From Ostreococcus lucimarinus CCE9901 (taxonomy: Eukaryota; Chlorophyta; Mamiellophyceae; Mamiellales; Bathycoccaceae): DNA of 64,000 nt. The position numbers and the translations under genes are program-made. The notes beneath the pieces are model-generated. The model had not been told where the DNA came from, searched no databases, and saw only the letters and a program-made list of their open reading frames with translations. The DNA lies in the NCBI RefSeq assembly GCF_000092065.1, contig NC_009357.1:1-64000 (forward strand), written 5' to 3'. Of the stretch, positions 39,501 through 49,200 are shown in pieces (position 1 is the first letter of the stretch; each line of letters opens with the position of its first letter).

Positions 39501-40465
39501 AAGAATATCCCGAAGTTTTGGGTTCGATTCTTGGCGCGTTGAAGGCGATCGTGAGCGTGCAAGGAATGACGCGAATGACGCCGCCGATTAAGGATCTTCT
39601 CCCGCGATTGACGCCAATTTTGAAGAATAGGCACGAGAAGGTGCAAGAGAACACGATCGATTTGATCGGTCGAATTGCCGATCGAGGTGCGGAGTACGTC
39701 GCCGCGCGCGAGTGGATGCGAATTTGCTTTGAACTTTTAGAATTGTTGAAGGCGCCGAAGAAGGCGATTCGCCGCGCGACGGTGAACACGTTTGGTTACA
39801 TCGCCAAGGCGATTGGTCCGCAAGACGTGCTCGCGACGCTTTTGAACAACCTCAAGGTACAAGAGCGTCAAATGCGCGTGTGTACGACTGTGGCGATCGC
39901 AATCGTTGCGGAAACGTGCGCGCCGTTTACCGTGCTACCGGCGCTCATGAATGAGTACCGCGTGCCCGAGCTCAACGTGCAAAACGGCGTGCTGAAATCG
40001 TTGGCGTTTTTGTTCGAGTACATTGGAGAGATGGGAAAGGATTACATCTACGCCGTCACGCCGCTGCTCGAAGACGCGCTCATGGATCGAGATCTGGTAC
40101 ACCGCCAAACTGCGGCGGTGACGGTAAAGCATCTCGCCTTGGGATGCGCTGGTCTTGGATGCGAAGACGCCGTGACGCATCTGATCAATTACACTTGGCC
40201 CAACGTATTTGAGCCGTCGCCGCACGTCATCAACGCTGTGACGGAGGCGATCGAAGCCGCACGAGTGGCGCTCGGACCACATTTCGTACTCGCATACACG
40301 TTGCAAGGGCTATTCCATCCCGCACGCAAGGTTCGCGACATTTACTGGAAGATTTACAACACGCTGTACATTTCATCCGAGGATGCTCTCGTGCCGGCAT
40401 ACCCGGCGCTCGACGACGACGGACCGAACACGTACCGTCGCGTCGAGCTTGACTGTTTCGTGTAG
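36506..40465 (+). CDS. SF3B1: Splicing factor SF3B1 (SF3b155), with one in-frame intron
   Basis: From ATG 36506 the frame is open for 1319 codons, but 36944-37090 is almost certainly an intron: donor GTGCGC, ACTGAC at 37045, acceptor GCAG, 147 nt, no stop. Removed, the protein is 1270 residues and joins [11 protein letters not shown] to [12 protein letters not shown]. The N-terminus has Trp motifs that bind UHM domains ([19 protein letters not shown]) and many TP sites. The p14-binding stretch [25 protein letters not shown] follows in two parts, then about 20 HEAT repeats to residue 1270. As core of the U2 snRNP, SF3b155 clamps the branch-point duplex. The long N-terminal upstream frame overlaps OPA3 and is not coding. 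Confidence 0.95.
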   Translation: MGANARSRSPASASRRATRANDAEGDAEGDDDDAREIARLQRERRALDDATTTSRDARKGDDALDDERNDAREATTRATRTVKAPPRAYAPTAETLAGAPLDAEEDEDLESDEALGFGKSRRVIDRESDYSKRRFKRRLSPGKKGEVRGDETRGRRDAREARFWETTTTRDRGRRARCVRLTENATQRAGFASTQDGDEGRSYAERMKEAAVERERDNTLRNIEKKQREEAERAADEARLAAARASEPAASSARPEKRKRRWDAKPDDSAARSGQAPAPARVSEWESDDSAATGTKWDDATPQRPSEWETMESGTRAADVKPTPRRSRSRWDETPMIRAGGDPSATPAWTGGETPVIAAGGETPKITAGMATPSAAQIAAHAAMQSNVPLTPEQYQQMRFQREIEERNRPQTDEELDELLPSEGYKILEPPASYVPIRTPARKLMQTPMPYGSNAGFFSIPEEDRGQKFDVALVPEGLPEMKPEDVQYFAPLLKETDEEALTIEEQKERKIMRLLLRVKNGTPQQRKTSLRQITDRAKEFGAGPLFNQILPLLMSPTLEDQERHLLVKVIDRILYKLDDLVRPYVHKILVVIEPLLIDEDYYARVEGREIISNVAKAAGLATMIAAMRPDIDNVDEYVRNTTARAFAVVAQALGVQSLLPFLKAVCQSKKSWQARHTGIKIVQQIAILHGCAVLPHLKSLVDIIENGLGDENQKVRTITALSIAALAEAATPYGIESFDNVLKPLWKGIRAHRGKVLAAFLKAIGFIIPLMDAMYANYYTREVMVILIREFATADEEMKKITLKVVKQCVATDGVEPEYIRAEVMPEFFKHFWVRRMALDRRNYQQLVETTLEVSLKVGAAEIIGRIVEDLKDESEPYRRMVMETITKVIEELGTADVDTRMEELLIDGMLYAFQEQTSDENDIMLKGVGTIVNALGLRAKPYLPQICGTIKWRMNNKSADIREQAADLISAIAPVMRKCEEEQLLGHLGVVLYEYLGEEYPEVLGSILGALKAIVSVQGMTRMTPPIKDLLPRLTPILKNRHEKVQENTIDLIGRIADRGAEYVAAREWMRICFELLELLKAPKKAIRRATVNTFGYIAKAIGPQDVLATLLNNLKVQERQMRVCTTVAIAIVAETCAPFTVLPALMNEYRVPELNVQNGVLKSLAFLFEYIGEMGKDYIYAVTPLLEDALMDRDLVHRQTAAVTVKHLALGCAGLGCEDAVTHLINYTWPNVFEPSPHVINAVTEAIEAARVALGPHFVLAYTLQGLFHPARKVRDIYWKIYNTLYISSEDALVPAYPALDDDGPNTYRRVELDCFV

Positions 40466-40533
40466 AGAAGTATATAGAAATTAGAAGTTCTTCATTACAC
40501 AACACACCGATTTTCCCACCGCAAGCGTCGCCG

Positions 40534-41434
40534 TCAATCGAAATCGCTGTCTTCGTCGTCACTATTCGCTTTGAATCCGCCCGTCCGCATCATGCGCGAC
40601 ATCGCTTCTCTACGTATCTCCTCCACCTCATCCTCGCTATCGCTCTCGTTCTTCTCCGGCTGCACCACCGCATCCGCTTTCAACAATATTCGCTCTAGTT
40701 TCGCCGTGGGGTAATCGTCCTTACCCCCGAGTTCCTCGAACCCAACCAAGCGATCGAACGCGACGCCGTCTTTGAAAAAAATCAAACACGGCAATACCTT
40801 CACTTGCAACTTGGTCACAAAGAACGGCGCGTCCGGTGCCGATATCTTGATAAACTTTGTATCGAAAAACTTCTTCGCCAGCGCGCTTAAATGCTTATCC
40901 ATGATCCTACACCGCTCAAACTCTTGATGATAAAAATGCGCCACGACGCGATGCGTCGTCGTCACCTCTGGCAGGAACTCCTTCTCATCTACCTCGGTCA
41001 GCGTTCCGTGCCCCGTGCGCTCCATCGTCATCCGTCGCTCTTGCGCCTCTTTCATCGCCTGCACGCGCTCGCGATGAATGTCCTCTAAATCAGGATCCTA
41101 CGCGCGACGCGAAAAGTCAACGCGAAAAGTCAGTCTTCCTGTCCTCGCGTCGCGACCACACGACCGCTCCCACCGCGCGTCTGTCGCCTCCAGTCCCGCC
41201 GCGCGTCCGTCGCGTCGCGTCCCACGCGATCGCACTCGCAACCGCGCGCGCGCGCGCGTCGTCGCGCACCTCGCACAACTCCTTGGCGTCTAAAACTCGC
41301 GCCCGCGCCCGCGCTTTCGCGTGCGCATCTTCCCGCGTTTTCTCCTCCATGTAGTTCCTCGCCGCCGCCTCCATCACCGTGCCGTAATTCAGCGAGTGCA
41401 TCGTGTCCCGGAACTTGCCGCCGTCCATGTTCAT
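40534..41434 (-). CDS. TXNDC9: TXNDC9 / PLP3-like thioredoxin-fold protein, two exons
   Basis: Exon 1 is 41434-41270 (55 codons). Intron 41269-41098 (172 nt) has donor GTGCGC, ACTGAC at 41134-41129 and acceptor GTAG. Exon 2 is 41097-40534. The joined protein is 242 residues. Across the join it reads KELCE then DPDLEDIHRERVQAMKEAQ, matching the DPELE..H..R motif of plant homologues. The thioredoxin-like domain has FYHQEFERCRIMDKHLSALAKKF and VLPCLIFFKDGVAFDRLVGFEELGG, with no CxxC, so it is not redox-active. TXNDC9 binds the CCT chaperonin and modulates tubulin and actin folding. The tail is acidic. Confidence 0.92.
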
Positions 41435-41686
41435 CGCGCTCGTTCGCCTCGCGCGTCCGCGAGTGCGGCCGCGTCGCCGCGCGATTGATGACTTTAAACT
41501 TTTGACGCGCGCGCGCGCGCGACACACCTCGACGCGGACGAAGCGCGCGAACGAACGCGCGAACGCGCGAACGCGCGAACGGACGGTCGTCCCCTGACGC
41601 TCGGTCGCGCGCGACGTCGTCGTCGCGTCGTCGTCGTTTCGCATCTTTTTTGGCGTCGAATCGACTTTGGTGTTGCGTCGAGAAGG

Positions 41687-43063
41687 ATGATGTCGGAGGA
41701 GAACGATGCGGGCGCGGAGGACGCGCCGCCGCCGGCGTACGAAAGCATTCACTTCGCCGAGGATGCCGACGCGCTGCCGGAGGTGCCGCGGGATGGATAC
41801 GTGAAAACGAAGACGATCGAGGTGAGCGTGACGAATCCGACCAAAGTCGGCGACGGGTTGACGGCGTACGCGGTGTACACGGTGAGCACCAAGAATAAAG
41901 ATCCGGCGTATAAAAAGGATGAATCCATCGTGGTGAGAAGGTATTCCGACTTTCAGTGGTTGCGCGGACGCTTGTCGACGCTGTACCCAGGCATCGTGTT
42001 GTTTCCGCTGCCGGAGAAGACGGTGACGACGAATCCGTTTCAGAGCGATTTCTTGGAGCATCGTCGAAGCGGTTTGGAGGCGTTCATGAAGAAAGTGGTG
42101 GAACATCCGGGACTCGGAACGTGCGAAGACGTGGTGATGTTCTTAGAGGAACAGGGGGGGAGTTCGTGGGACCAGCGCGCCCCGTGGTATTCGCGCGGCG
42201 CGGTTGGCACCGCGCTCGGAGCCGTGGATTCTTGGTTTCAGTCCATCGGTACGGCGACGGAGACGTGGAGCACGGGCGCGGGGATGGAAAGTGTCATGAT
42301 GGAGGAAGATCCCAAATATCTCGAAGCTACGGAATATTTGTTGCTCCTCGAAGAGCGCCTGAAGCGAGCGCTGAAGAGCGGGGGTGAAATCGTCAACGCG
42401 GTGCAGAATCTCGGCATTTTAACCGGTACGTTTGGAGAAAACGCGCATCACTTAGGCGACTGCGAGGAAAAAGGGGCGAAGATGTTGCTCGGCGATGAGG
42501 CCGGGGGATTAGGGCAAGCGTTCAGACAGGTTGGTTCCGCCGCGTGCACGATGCGGGCGCCGACGGAGGCGCAAGCGGAGCGCTTGGCGAAAGAGTTCCG
42601 CGCGCCGTTGAAACAAGCGCTGCAATACGTGCGCGCGGCGAAAGAATCAATAGACGCGCGCCTCGACGCGTTGTTGAAGCTGCAAGCGTGCCGCGCCAAG
42701 GTGCAGTCCAAGCGCGCCAAGCTTGAACACGCGTTGCACGCGCCGCCGCCGCCGCCGCCGCCGCAACCGACGACAATTTTTGAGCGCCTCTCCGCTGCCG
42801 TCACATCCCCGACGCCCGTCACCGTGGAAGAATTACAGCGCGATGTCGGCCTCGCTGAATCCGCGGTGAACGACGCGCAAGCAAAGTACGACGACATCAA
42901 ATCTCGCATGACCAACGAGCTCCCGCGCGTGCACGCCGAATTAGAACAAGTCATCAACGCCGCCTTCGCGAACTGCGCCGTCACCATGAAGGCGCTCGCC
43001 GAGACGCACGTCGAGGCTTGGGAATCCGTCTTCCCCGGGTGCACCGCCGACGCCGCGGCGTGA
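41687..43063 (+). CDS. Sorting nexin, SNX1/SNX2/Vps5 type (PX-BAR)
   Basis: 458 residues. The PX domain (about 40-165) shows VRRYSDFQWLRGRLSTLYPG and LPEKTVTTNPFQSDFLEHRRSGLEAFMKKVVEHP, with the Arg-Arg-Tyr phosphoinositide pocket intact. A Vps5-type BAR domain fills about 205-455, broken by a Pro-rich loop (seven consecutive Pro). SNX-BAR dimers bind PI3P, tubulate endosomes and act with retromer in retrieval to the Golgi or vacuole receptor recycling. It begins just after the divergent TXNDC9 gene and is followed on the same strand by VPS23. Confidence 0.93.
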   Translation: MMSEENDAGAEDAPPPAYESIHFAEDADALPEVPRDGYVKTKTIEVSVTNPTKVGDGLTAYAVYTVSTKNKDPAYKKDESIVVRRYSDFQWLRGRLSTLYPGIVLFPLPEKTVTTNPFQSDFLEHRRSGLEAFMKKVVEHPGLGTCEDVVMFLEEQGGSSWDQRAPWYSRGAVGTALGAVDSWFQSIGTATETWSTGAGMESVMMEEDPKYLEATEYLLLLEERLKRALKSGGEIVNAVQNLGILTGTFGENAHHLGDCEEKGAKMLLGDEAGGLGQAFRQVGSAACTMRAPTEAQAERLAKEFRAPLKQALQYVRAAKESIDARLDALLKLQACRAKVQSKRAKLEHALHAPPPPPPPQPTTIFERLSAAVTSPTPVTVEELQRDVGLAESAVNDAQAKYDDIKSRMTNELPRVHAELEQVINAAFANCAVTMKALAETHVEAWESVFPGCTADAAA

Positions 43064-43180
43064 CCCGGCGCATCCATCAAACGCGTGTAAAAATTACATT
43101 TCGATACGATTTCGCCAAGCGTCTCGCCGCGCTTTGACTGCTCGAGCGCCACGCAATCGTCATTGACGACCGCGTCGCGA

Positions 43181-44568
43181 ATGGCTCGCGCGTCCGCGCA
43201 ACGCGCGCTCGCCCTGCTCGACGCAGAACGCGACGAAGACCCTCTCGCGTACATCGCGCGCGGTAACGCACGCGTCGTGCGCGAAAACTTTCTCGATCTC
43301 ATCACGGTGCGCACGCACGATTCCAATCCAAGTTGGTTACCTTTTACTGACGTAAAGCGCAGCGGTTTCCCTCGCTCACGGTGCGAGACGACGATTATTA
43401 TCACAACGATGGCTCGCGCGAGCGATTGCTGTGCGCGGAAGGGACGATACCGATCGAATACAACGGTGCGAGGTATAACATTCCGGTGAAGATGTACGCG
43501 CCCAGCGACTATCCGACGACGCCGCCGACGTGTTTCGTGACGCCGACGAGAGATATGGTAGTAAAACCGAATCACGGGTGCGTGGAATCAGATGGAATGG
43601 TGGTGATCGAACGCGTGTTTCGATGGGATCGTCGGCGGAAGATGAGCGATGTGGCGCGGGCGCTGAGCGACGTGTTTAGCGCGGAGCCGCCGCTGTTTTC
43701 GAAACCGGCGCGCGGGGTAGGGAACGCGGGAGAGGCGACGCAGCGCACGGCGACGGCGTCGACGGCGGAGACGAGACCAGAACGAGTCCCGTTTAGCGTG
43801 TCTGTCGAACGACGACCGAGTTTGAACGAGCGTTTCGCGCAAGGGCAGCGAGCAACGACGAGTCCGCGCGCCGACGACGCGACGGCGGCGCAGGCGTGGT
43901 TTCGTCAAACAGCGATACAGTCTTTGACGGATCGCTTGAAGTCTGGCACCGAACATCATTTAGATGCAAACGCACAGCTCATCGAAACGCTCTTGGCGCA
44001 TCAAACCGAGCTTTACGCGAGAAAGATTAATCTAGAACAGGAAAAGGGCGTGTTGCGATCGATGTGCGATCAGTTTGAACGCGACGCGCAGGAGCTCAGA
44101 GGGGCGACGGCGACCATGGAACGGTGGCTTGAAGCGCACCCAGACACAGGAGAAGTGTCGTTCGATCCCGAAACCGCGATCGAAGCCGCCGACGCGATGA
44201 GTCGTCAGCTCTTAAACGCGCACGCCAAGGATGCAGCCATCGAAGACGCGCTCGACGCGTTGGACGAACTCCTCAACGACGGCAAAGTCCAACTCGAAGA
44301 CTACATGCGTCAGGTGAACAAACTGTGCAAAGAACAATTCATCGCTCGCGCTGAGATACTCGTCGTGTCGAGGATGCAGCAAGAGCGCGGTGTGACGAAT
44401 GGCTTGGCGCCGCGCGACGACGGCGCCGAATCGCCGCGAGACGTCGATTTCGATTTTCTTCGCCCGCGACCGCCGCAATCATCGCCGCCACCGCGCGAGA
44501 CGCGCAAACCACCGCCATCGTGGAATTCAAATTCAAATTCGAATCCGACCGGGTGGTGGGATTGTTAG
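43181..44568 (+). CDS. VPS23: VPS23/TSG101 (ESCRT-I, UEV domain), two exons
   Basis: Exon 1 is 43181-43306 (42 codons ending FLDLIT). Intron 43307-43362 is only 56 nt, with donor GTGCGC, ACTGAC at 43346 and acceptor GCAG. Exon 2 is 43363-44568, starting RFPSLTVRDDDYYHNDG. The protein is 443 residues. The UEV domain (about 1-150) has GTIPIEYNGARYNIPVKMY, YPTTPPTCFVTPT and the HGCVESDG region, without a catalytic cysteine. A coiled coil (about 230-300) and the C-terminal steadiness box (DAIEDALDALDELLNDGKVQLEDYMRQVNKL in parts) complete ESCRT-I VPS23. Unusually, a Pro/Asn-rich tail follows that box. Confidence 0.94.
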
Positions 44569-44587
44569 ATTGTTAGATTGTAGAAAC

Positions 44588-44609
44588 TTACGAGTCGCGC
44601 GACTCGTAA
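44588..44609. repeat. Perfect 22-bp palindrome
   Basis: TTACGAGTCGC followed directly by its reverse complement GCGACTCGTAA, with no spacer. It lies 20-41 bases after the VPS23 stop and ends 29 bases before the next start codon, in a 69-base gap that also has three short GATTGTTA-type repeats. Confidence 0.85.
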
Positions 44610-44637
44610 CCGCCGCTCGAGCGCCACACCGCGCCTG

Positions 44638-45405
44638 ATGGACAGCGGCTCGTTCACGCACGCCGCGCCCTCGCACGTGGACACGAGCACGGAGTGGGAC
44701 GACGCGCAGGCGCGGTTAGGGAACGTCAAACCCAAGCCCAAGCCCGCGAAACCGGAAAAGTTTACCGCATCGTTCGACGACGCTGGCGCTTTGGCGTCGC
44801 GACGAAACGACGCCGTCGACGCGTCGACGAGCGATGGCGATGACTTTGACGACGACGACGACGACGCGTACGTTCGCGAGTACCGCGCGCGGCGAATGAA
44901 GGAACTCACCGCGGAGGCGACGGCGAAGGCGCACGGCGAAGTGCGCGAGGCGACGCGAGCGACCTTCGTCGCCGAGGTGACGCGACCGAGCGCCGACGCG
45001 TACGTCGTCGTCCTCATGACGCGAGCGGGATGTCGCGATTGCGAGAAAATGGAGCGCGCGTTTGAAATTTTGGCCGCCAAGTTTCCGCGCACGAAATTCG
45101 TGAAAATCGCGCACCGCGAGTGCGTTCCGAATTATCCCGACCGTCTCGCGCCGACGGTTTTGGTGTATCGCGACGAGGACGTGGCGAGGACGTACGCCAC
45201 GCTCGCCCCGTTCGGGGGCGAGCACATGACTCCCGAGGGCGTGGAGCTCGCGCTGAGAGAGACGAGCGCGGACGTGTGTCCGAGCGCGTCGGACGAGAGC
45301 GAGGCGGACGTCGCGCGTCGTCGCGCGGCGTACGTCGCCGGCGTGCTCGAGCGCGCCGTCGACGCGGCGAGACGCGAGGCGAGCGCGGACGCCGTCGACG
45401 ATTAG
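44638..45405 (+). CDS. Phosducin-like protein, PhLP2/PDCL3 type
   Basis: 255 residues. An acidic, Pro/Lys-rich N-terminus is followed by a helix YVREYRARRMKELTAEATAK and GEVREATRATFVAEVTRPSADAYVVVLMTRAGCRDCEKMERAF, then FVKIAHRECVPNYPDRLAPTVLVYRDEDV and FGGEHMTPEGVELAL, matching phosducin-like group 2. Notably CRDC gives a CxxC at the thioredoxin active-site position, unlike animal PDCL3, so redox activity is conceivable. Group 2 proteins assist CCT in folding actin and tubulin. Gap to VPS23 69 bp. Confidence 0.92.
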   Translation: MDSGSFTHAAPSHVDTSTEWDDAQARLGNVKPKPKPAKPEKFTASFDDAGALASRRNDAVDASTSDGDDFDDDDDDAYVREYRARRMKELTAEATAKAHGEVREATRATFVAEVTRPSADAYVVVLMTRAGCRDCEKMERAFEILAAKFPRTKFVKIAHRECVPNYPDRLAPTVLVYRDEDVARTYATLAPFGGEHMTPEGVELALRETSADVCPSASDESEADVARRRAAYVAGVLERAVDAARREASADAVDD

Positions 45406-45431
45406 CGAGCGCGTCGACCGTCGGCATCTTG

Positions 45432-45443
45432 TACGTATACGTA
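45432..45443. repeat. 12-bp palindrome TACGTATACGTA
   Basis: A perfect self-complementary dodecamer 27-38 bases after the stop of the phosducin-like gene, standing out as AT-rich in a GC-rich spacer. Confidence 0.7.
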
Positions 45444-45543
45444 GCAGCACGCATCGACGCGTCGCTTCGTCGCGCTCGTCGTCTCGCGTCGCCGTCGCCG
45501 CGCGACCGACCGCACACCGCGCCCCGCCGCGCGCTCGGGGACG

Positions 45544-46050
45544 ATGCGGCGCGTCTCGCCTCCTCCGACGCGCGTCGTCGCCCGCGCCCGCGCCCGCGTC
45601 CCGCCCTCGCCGAACGCGGCGCTCGTCGAGCGCGTCTGCGTCGCCGCGCTCGCGTCCTTCGTCGTCGCCTCGTCGTGCGCGCTCGACGCCGACGCGGCGA
45701 GCGCGACGCGGTTCGCGGGCGACTACGCCGATCCCAACCATCCGGGGTGTCCGCGCGCGATCGACGCGCGAGGAAACGTCTCGGGCCTCGACCCCGTGCC
45801 GTTCGCGCGCGGTCGAGGATGTCGAGGCGTGAAGAAGACGGACGCGAACAGGGCGGCGTCCAAGTTCAAGGCGTGGACGATCAAGGGCAAAATAAACAAG
45901 GCGGACGACGAGATCACGATCGATTTCGATCAAAAAGACGGCTCGGGCGAGCGGGTCGTGGGGAAGTTGACGCCCAAGGGCGACGTCGCGCTGCCGGACG
46001 GAACGATTTGGAGACGAAAGAGCGACGCCGACGCGTGGACGCCGCGATAG
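45544..46050 (+). CDS. Small lumen-type protein, unknown function
   Basis: 168 residues. The N-terminus looks bipartite: Arg-rich, then VERVCVAALASFVVASSCALDADAASA with an Ala-x-Ala-like cleavage area. The mature part begins TRFAGDYADPNHPGCPR and continues with AWTIKGKINKADDEITIDFDQKDG and LPDGTIWRRK, resembling small plant and cyanobacterial proteins with HPGCPR and an FPDGN-W ending. It probably forms a small beta fold. The two mature cysteines (HPGCP and RGCRG) could form a disulfide. No function is assigned. Confidence 0.75.
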   Translation: MRRVSPPPTRVVARARARVPPSPNAALVERVCVAALASFVVASSCALDADAASATRFAGDYADPNHPGCPRAIDARGNVSGLDPVPFARGRGCRGVKKTDANRAASKFKAWTIKGKINKADDEITIDFDQKDGSGERVVGKLTPKGDVALPDGTIWRRKSDADAWTPR

Positions 46051-46257
46051 GCGCGCGCGTCTCGATCTGTGACCGATTTGTGACCGATTTGTGAAGCGTT
46101 TCGTTTCTTTTCGTTTCGCGCGTCGTTCGCTTTCGTCTTCGCTCGATCGCTCCTTCGTCGTCGTCGCCTTCGTCGTCGTCGCGTCCGGTCCGAGTCCAAT
46201 CCGGATTCGTAACCGACCGAGACGACGACGCTCGTGGACCGCACTCTCGCGCGCGCG

Positions 46258-49200
46258 ATGTTCACGTCCGCGCGCGAGGTCCTGGCGAAACAGACGGAAA
46301 CCGACGCGTCGTCGCGCGGCGACGACTCGACGCGCGCGCGCGACGCGAACGCGCCGAAACCGTCGTTCGACGTCGACGCCCAAGATGCCAAAAACATCGC
46401 GCGCGCCGAAGCGAAAGCCGAACGCATCGCGCGCGCCGAGGCGAAGCGCAAGCGAAGAGACGACGAACCGAAGCAAACGTCTTTAATCGACGCGTGGCGA
46501 CGCGGTGGGGCGCGAGCGTCGACGTCGGACGTCGGCGTCGGCGGCGATGTCATCCGACGGTTGTTGAGCTGCGCGCCGACGAGTTTCTACGCCGACGCGC
46601 GATTGGTGTGCAAGGCGTGGCGAGACGCCGTGGACGATCCGAAGTTCATGCCGTGCGTGAAACTCAATCGAGCGCTCGCGTTGGGTGGCGCGCGCGCGGA
46701 TGCGGCGGAGGCGTACTTGAATGAGGTCACGGGACGCGAGCCGGGAGACGCGGGCGTCGGGCCGTTGGCGAGACACGCGGCGACGACGAAGACGCTGTTC
46801 AAATCGCGATTGGACGTCGAGACGTTTTGTCGATTCGTGGAGGAGGATGAACACTTATCGGGGGCGAGAGATATACGTGGGGAAGTGCAACCGGGGTACG
46901 ACGAACCCGATGATTTGACGAAGATTGATGATTTTTGGCAGTCGCTCGGTACGGCGGCGTCGCGTTCGTTTCTAGGCACCGTCGGCGACGTCGCGGCGAC
47001 GATTCGGGTGATCGCGAAATTTGCGTGCGTTCAAGAGCCGATCACGCGCGGCGGCGAGCGCGAGGCGGACAACACGCGAGCGAACGGCTGGGCGGTGTTG
47101 GTTATCGCGATGACGCACGTCGCCGAAAACGAATGGATCGCTTCTCGGTTGCTTCGAGCGGCTCGACGCGCACTTCGAAGCGACGCGAGCGCGGAATTCG
47201 TTGAAGAAGACTTGACCGAGTTTGTCAATTTGCTCATCGCGTACGTGCGCTTGGAATCGAGATCATACGCAGACGCATCCGAGCCGGCGAAAGTCCACGC
47301 ATGCCGACGTATGAAGGCGCGATTATCGGCCGCGTACGATTACGCCAATCTTCACGACGAACGGGAACAAAACTCAAGCGACGCAGATTTGAAAAATGTC
47401 GTGGGGAATTCGAGCGCCGCAACGCGTCCGACGGATACGATGCGAAAAACATCGAGATTGACACACGAACAGGAAGCCATCGTCTCGACGAGTTTGCGAC
47501 CACCGCAATGGATGGTCGTGCACGCGTTCGCGGGATCGGGCAAGACGACGACTTTGGTCGAGTACGCGAAGAGAAATCCTTCGAAACGATTTCTTTATCT
47601 CGCGTTCAATCGTGCCATCACGGAAGAAGCCAAGACAAAGTTTCCAGCGAATACGGACGCGAAGACGTTTCACGGATTAGCGTACGGGCTCGCCACGTGG
47701 TACAAGGCGGGAGGTAAAAAACTACACTTCGGCGACAAGCTTCGATCGTCCGAAGTCTGCAAAGCGCTCGGAAAATCAATCAGCGATCGGGCTGTGGGCA
47801 AAGGTTTGGTGACGCTCCAAAACTTTCTAGTTTCTGCCGATGAAAATATTTCAAAGGAGCACGTGCCCACGGAAGGTGTTAAACCTGCGTCTGTGGACGA
47901 AATCATTCAAGTTGCCGAGACGTTGTGGCGTATGATGAAGGACCGATCGAGCAACGATGTGCCGTTGACGCACGCCGGCTACATGAAGCTCTACCAACTG
48001 CAACGTCCGCGTCTGGATATCGACATGAGTAGAAATAAAAACAAGACGGGATATGACGTCATTTTGCTGGACGAAGCGCAAGATATCGCACCTGTGATGT
48101 TTGATATCGTTCTTCGGCAAACGAAATGCGCAAAGATTCTCGTCGGAGACGTACATCAACAAATTTACAACTTCACCGGAGCTATGAATGTGATGGATAA
48201 AATCGATGATCTCGTGGCTAGCCATCAAGTGACGCACAGGCGGCTTGTGAGAAGTTTTCGTTTCGGTGTGGAAATCGCCAATGTCGCAAACGCTATCTTG
48301 AACATAAAGCGCGAGAGCGCATTCCTTGTCGGCGCGCGATTGAGCGAGCTGGATCAAACGTGCGTGTTCTCAACGGAAAACGTTGCGTCTAGCGACCCGA
48401 GATTGAAGACAGTACGAGGTCCGCCGCCCTTATCTACTGTGATCGTAGGAGACGGGCGACGCGAGCAACTGGCGGTTCTGGTTCGATCGAATTACAATCT
48501 CATTTCGGCTTTGATGTATCTCGAATCCTCGCGTTCGAAAGTGCACGTCATCGGTGGCGTCGACGCGCTCAAGCTCGACCAAGTGTGTGATTTCGTGCGT
48601 TTGATACTCGACGAAGATCTAGGATCCATCAGCGACCGATACATCAAAATGTTCGTCACGTACGGCGGCGGCGATCTGGCTAGGTTTGATCAACGGCAAG
48701 ACCAAGAGAGTTTTGTTGAGCGCAACGCGCTGACGAGGATATATGAAATCGCTGAGAACCAAGACGACGCGGACACTCTCAATCGAATACGCATCGCGCA
48801 AAGTTACCGCGAGAAGATGTTCAAACTCGTCAAGCGATTGAAAGATAGCTCATTCCTTTCGAACGAGCCCAACGCAAACTTCATCGTCGCCACGGCGCAC
48901 AAGTCCAAGGGGTTGGAGTTTGATAACGTGATGATATGGGACGATTTTGAAGACGTCGATCGGGTCTGGCGCAGAGGGGACAAGTACGTATCGATCAGTA
49001 CAGATCCGGTTTTCGGCGACGCAGACACCTTGGTCCCCGTCGATGAAATCAATTTGACGTACGTGGCCGTGACGCGGGCGAAGAAACGCGTTTTCTTGAA
49101 CAAAAGCATCGCCACCCTCTTGGCGTTCCCGTCGCATGGAAACGTCCCGATGTACGACGAAATCGCGAACGGTTTCGCGCTCTTTCCAGAGAGATTTCCA

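Noticed and set aside
45099-45140. Possible gene duplication between TXNDC9 and the phosducin-like gene
   Set aside because: Both have thioredoxin folds but belong to distinct ancient groups; no nucleotide similarity visible.
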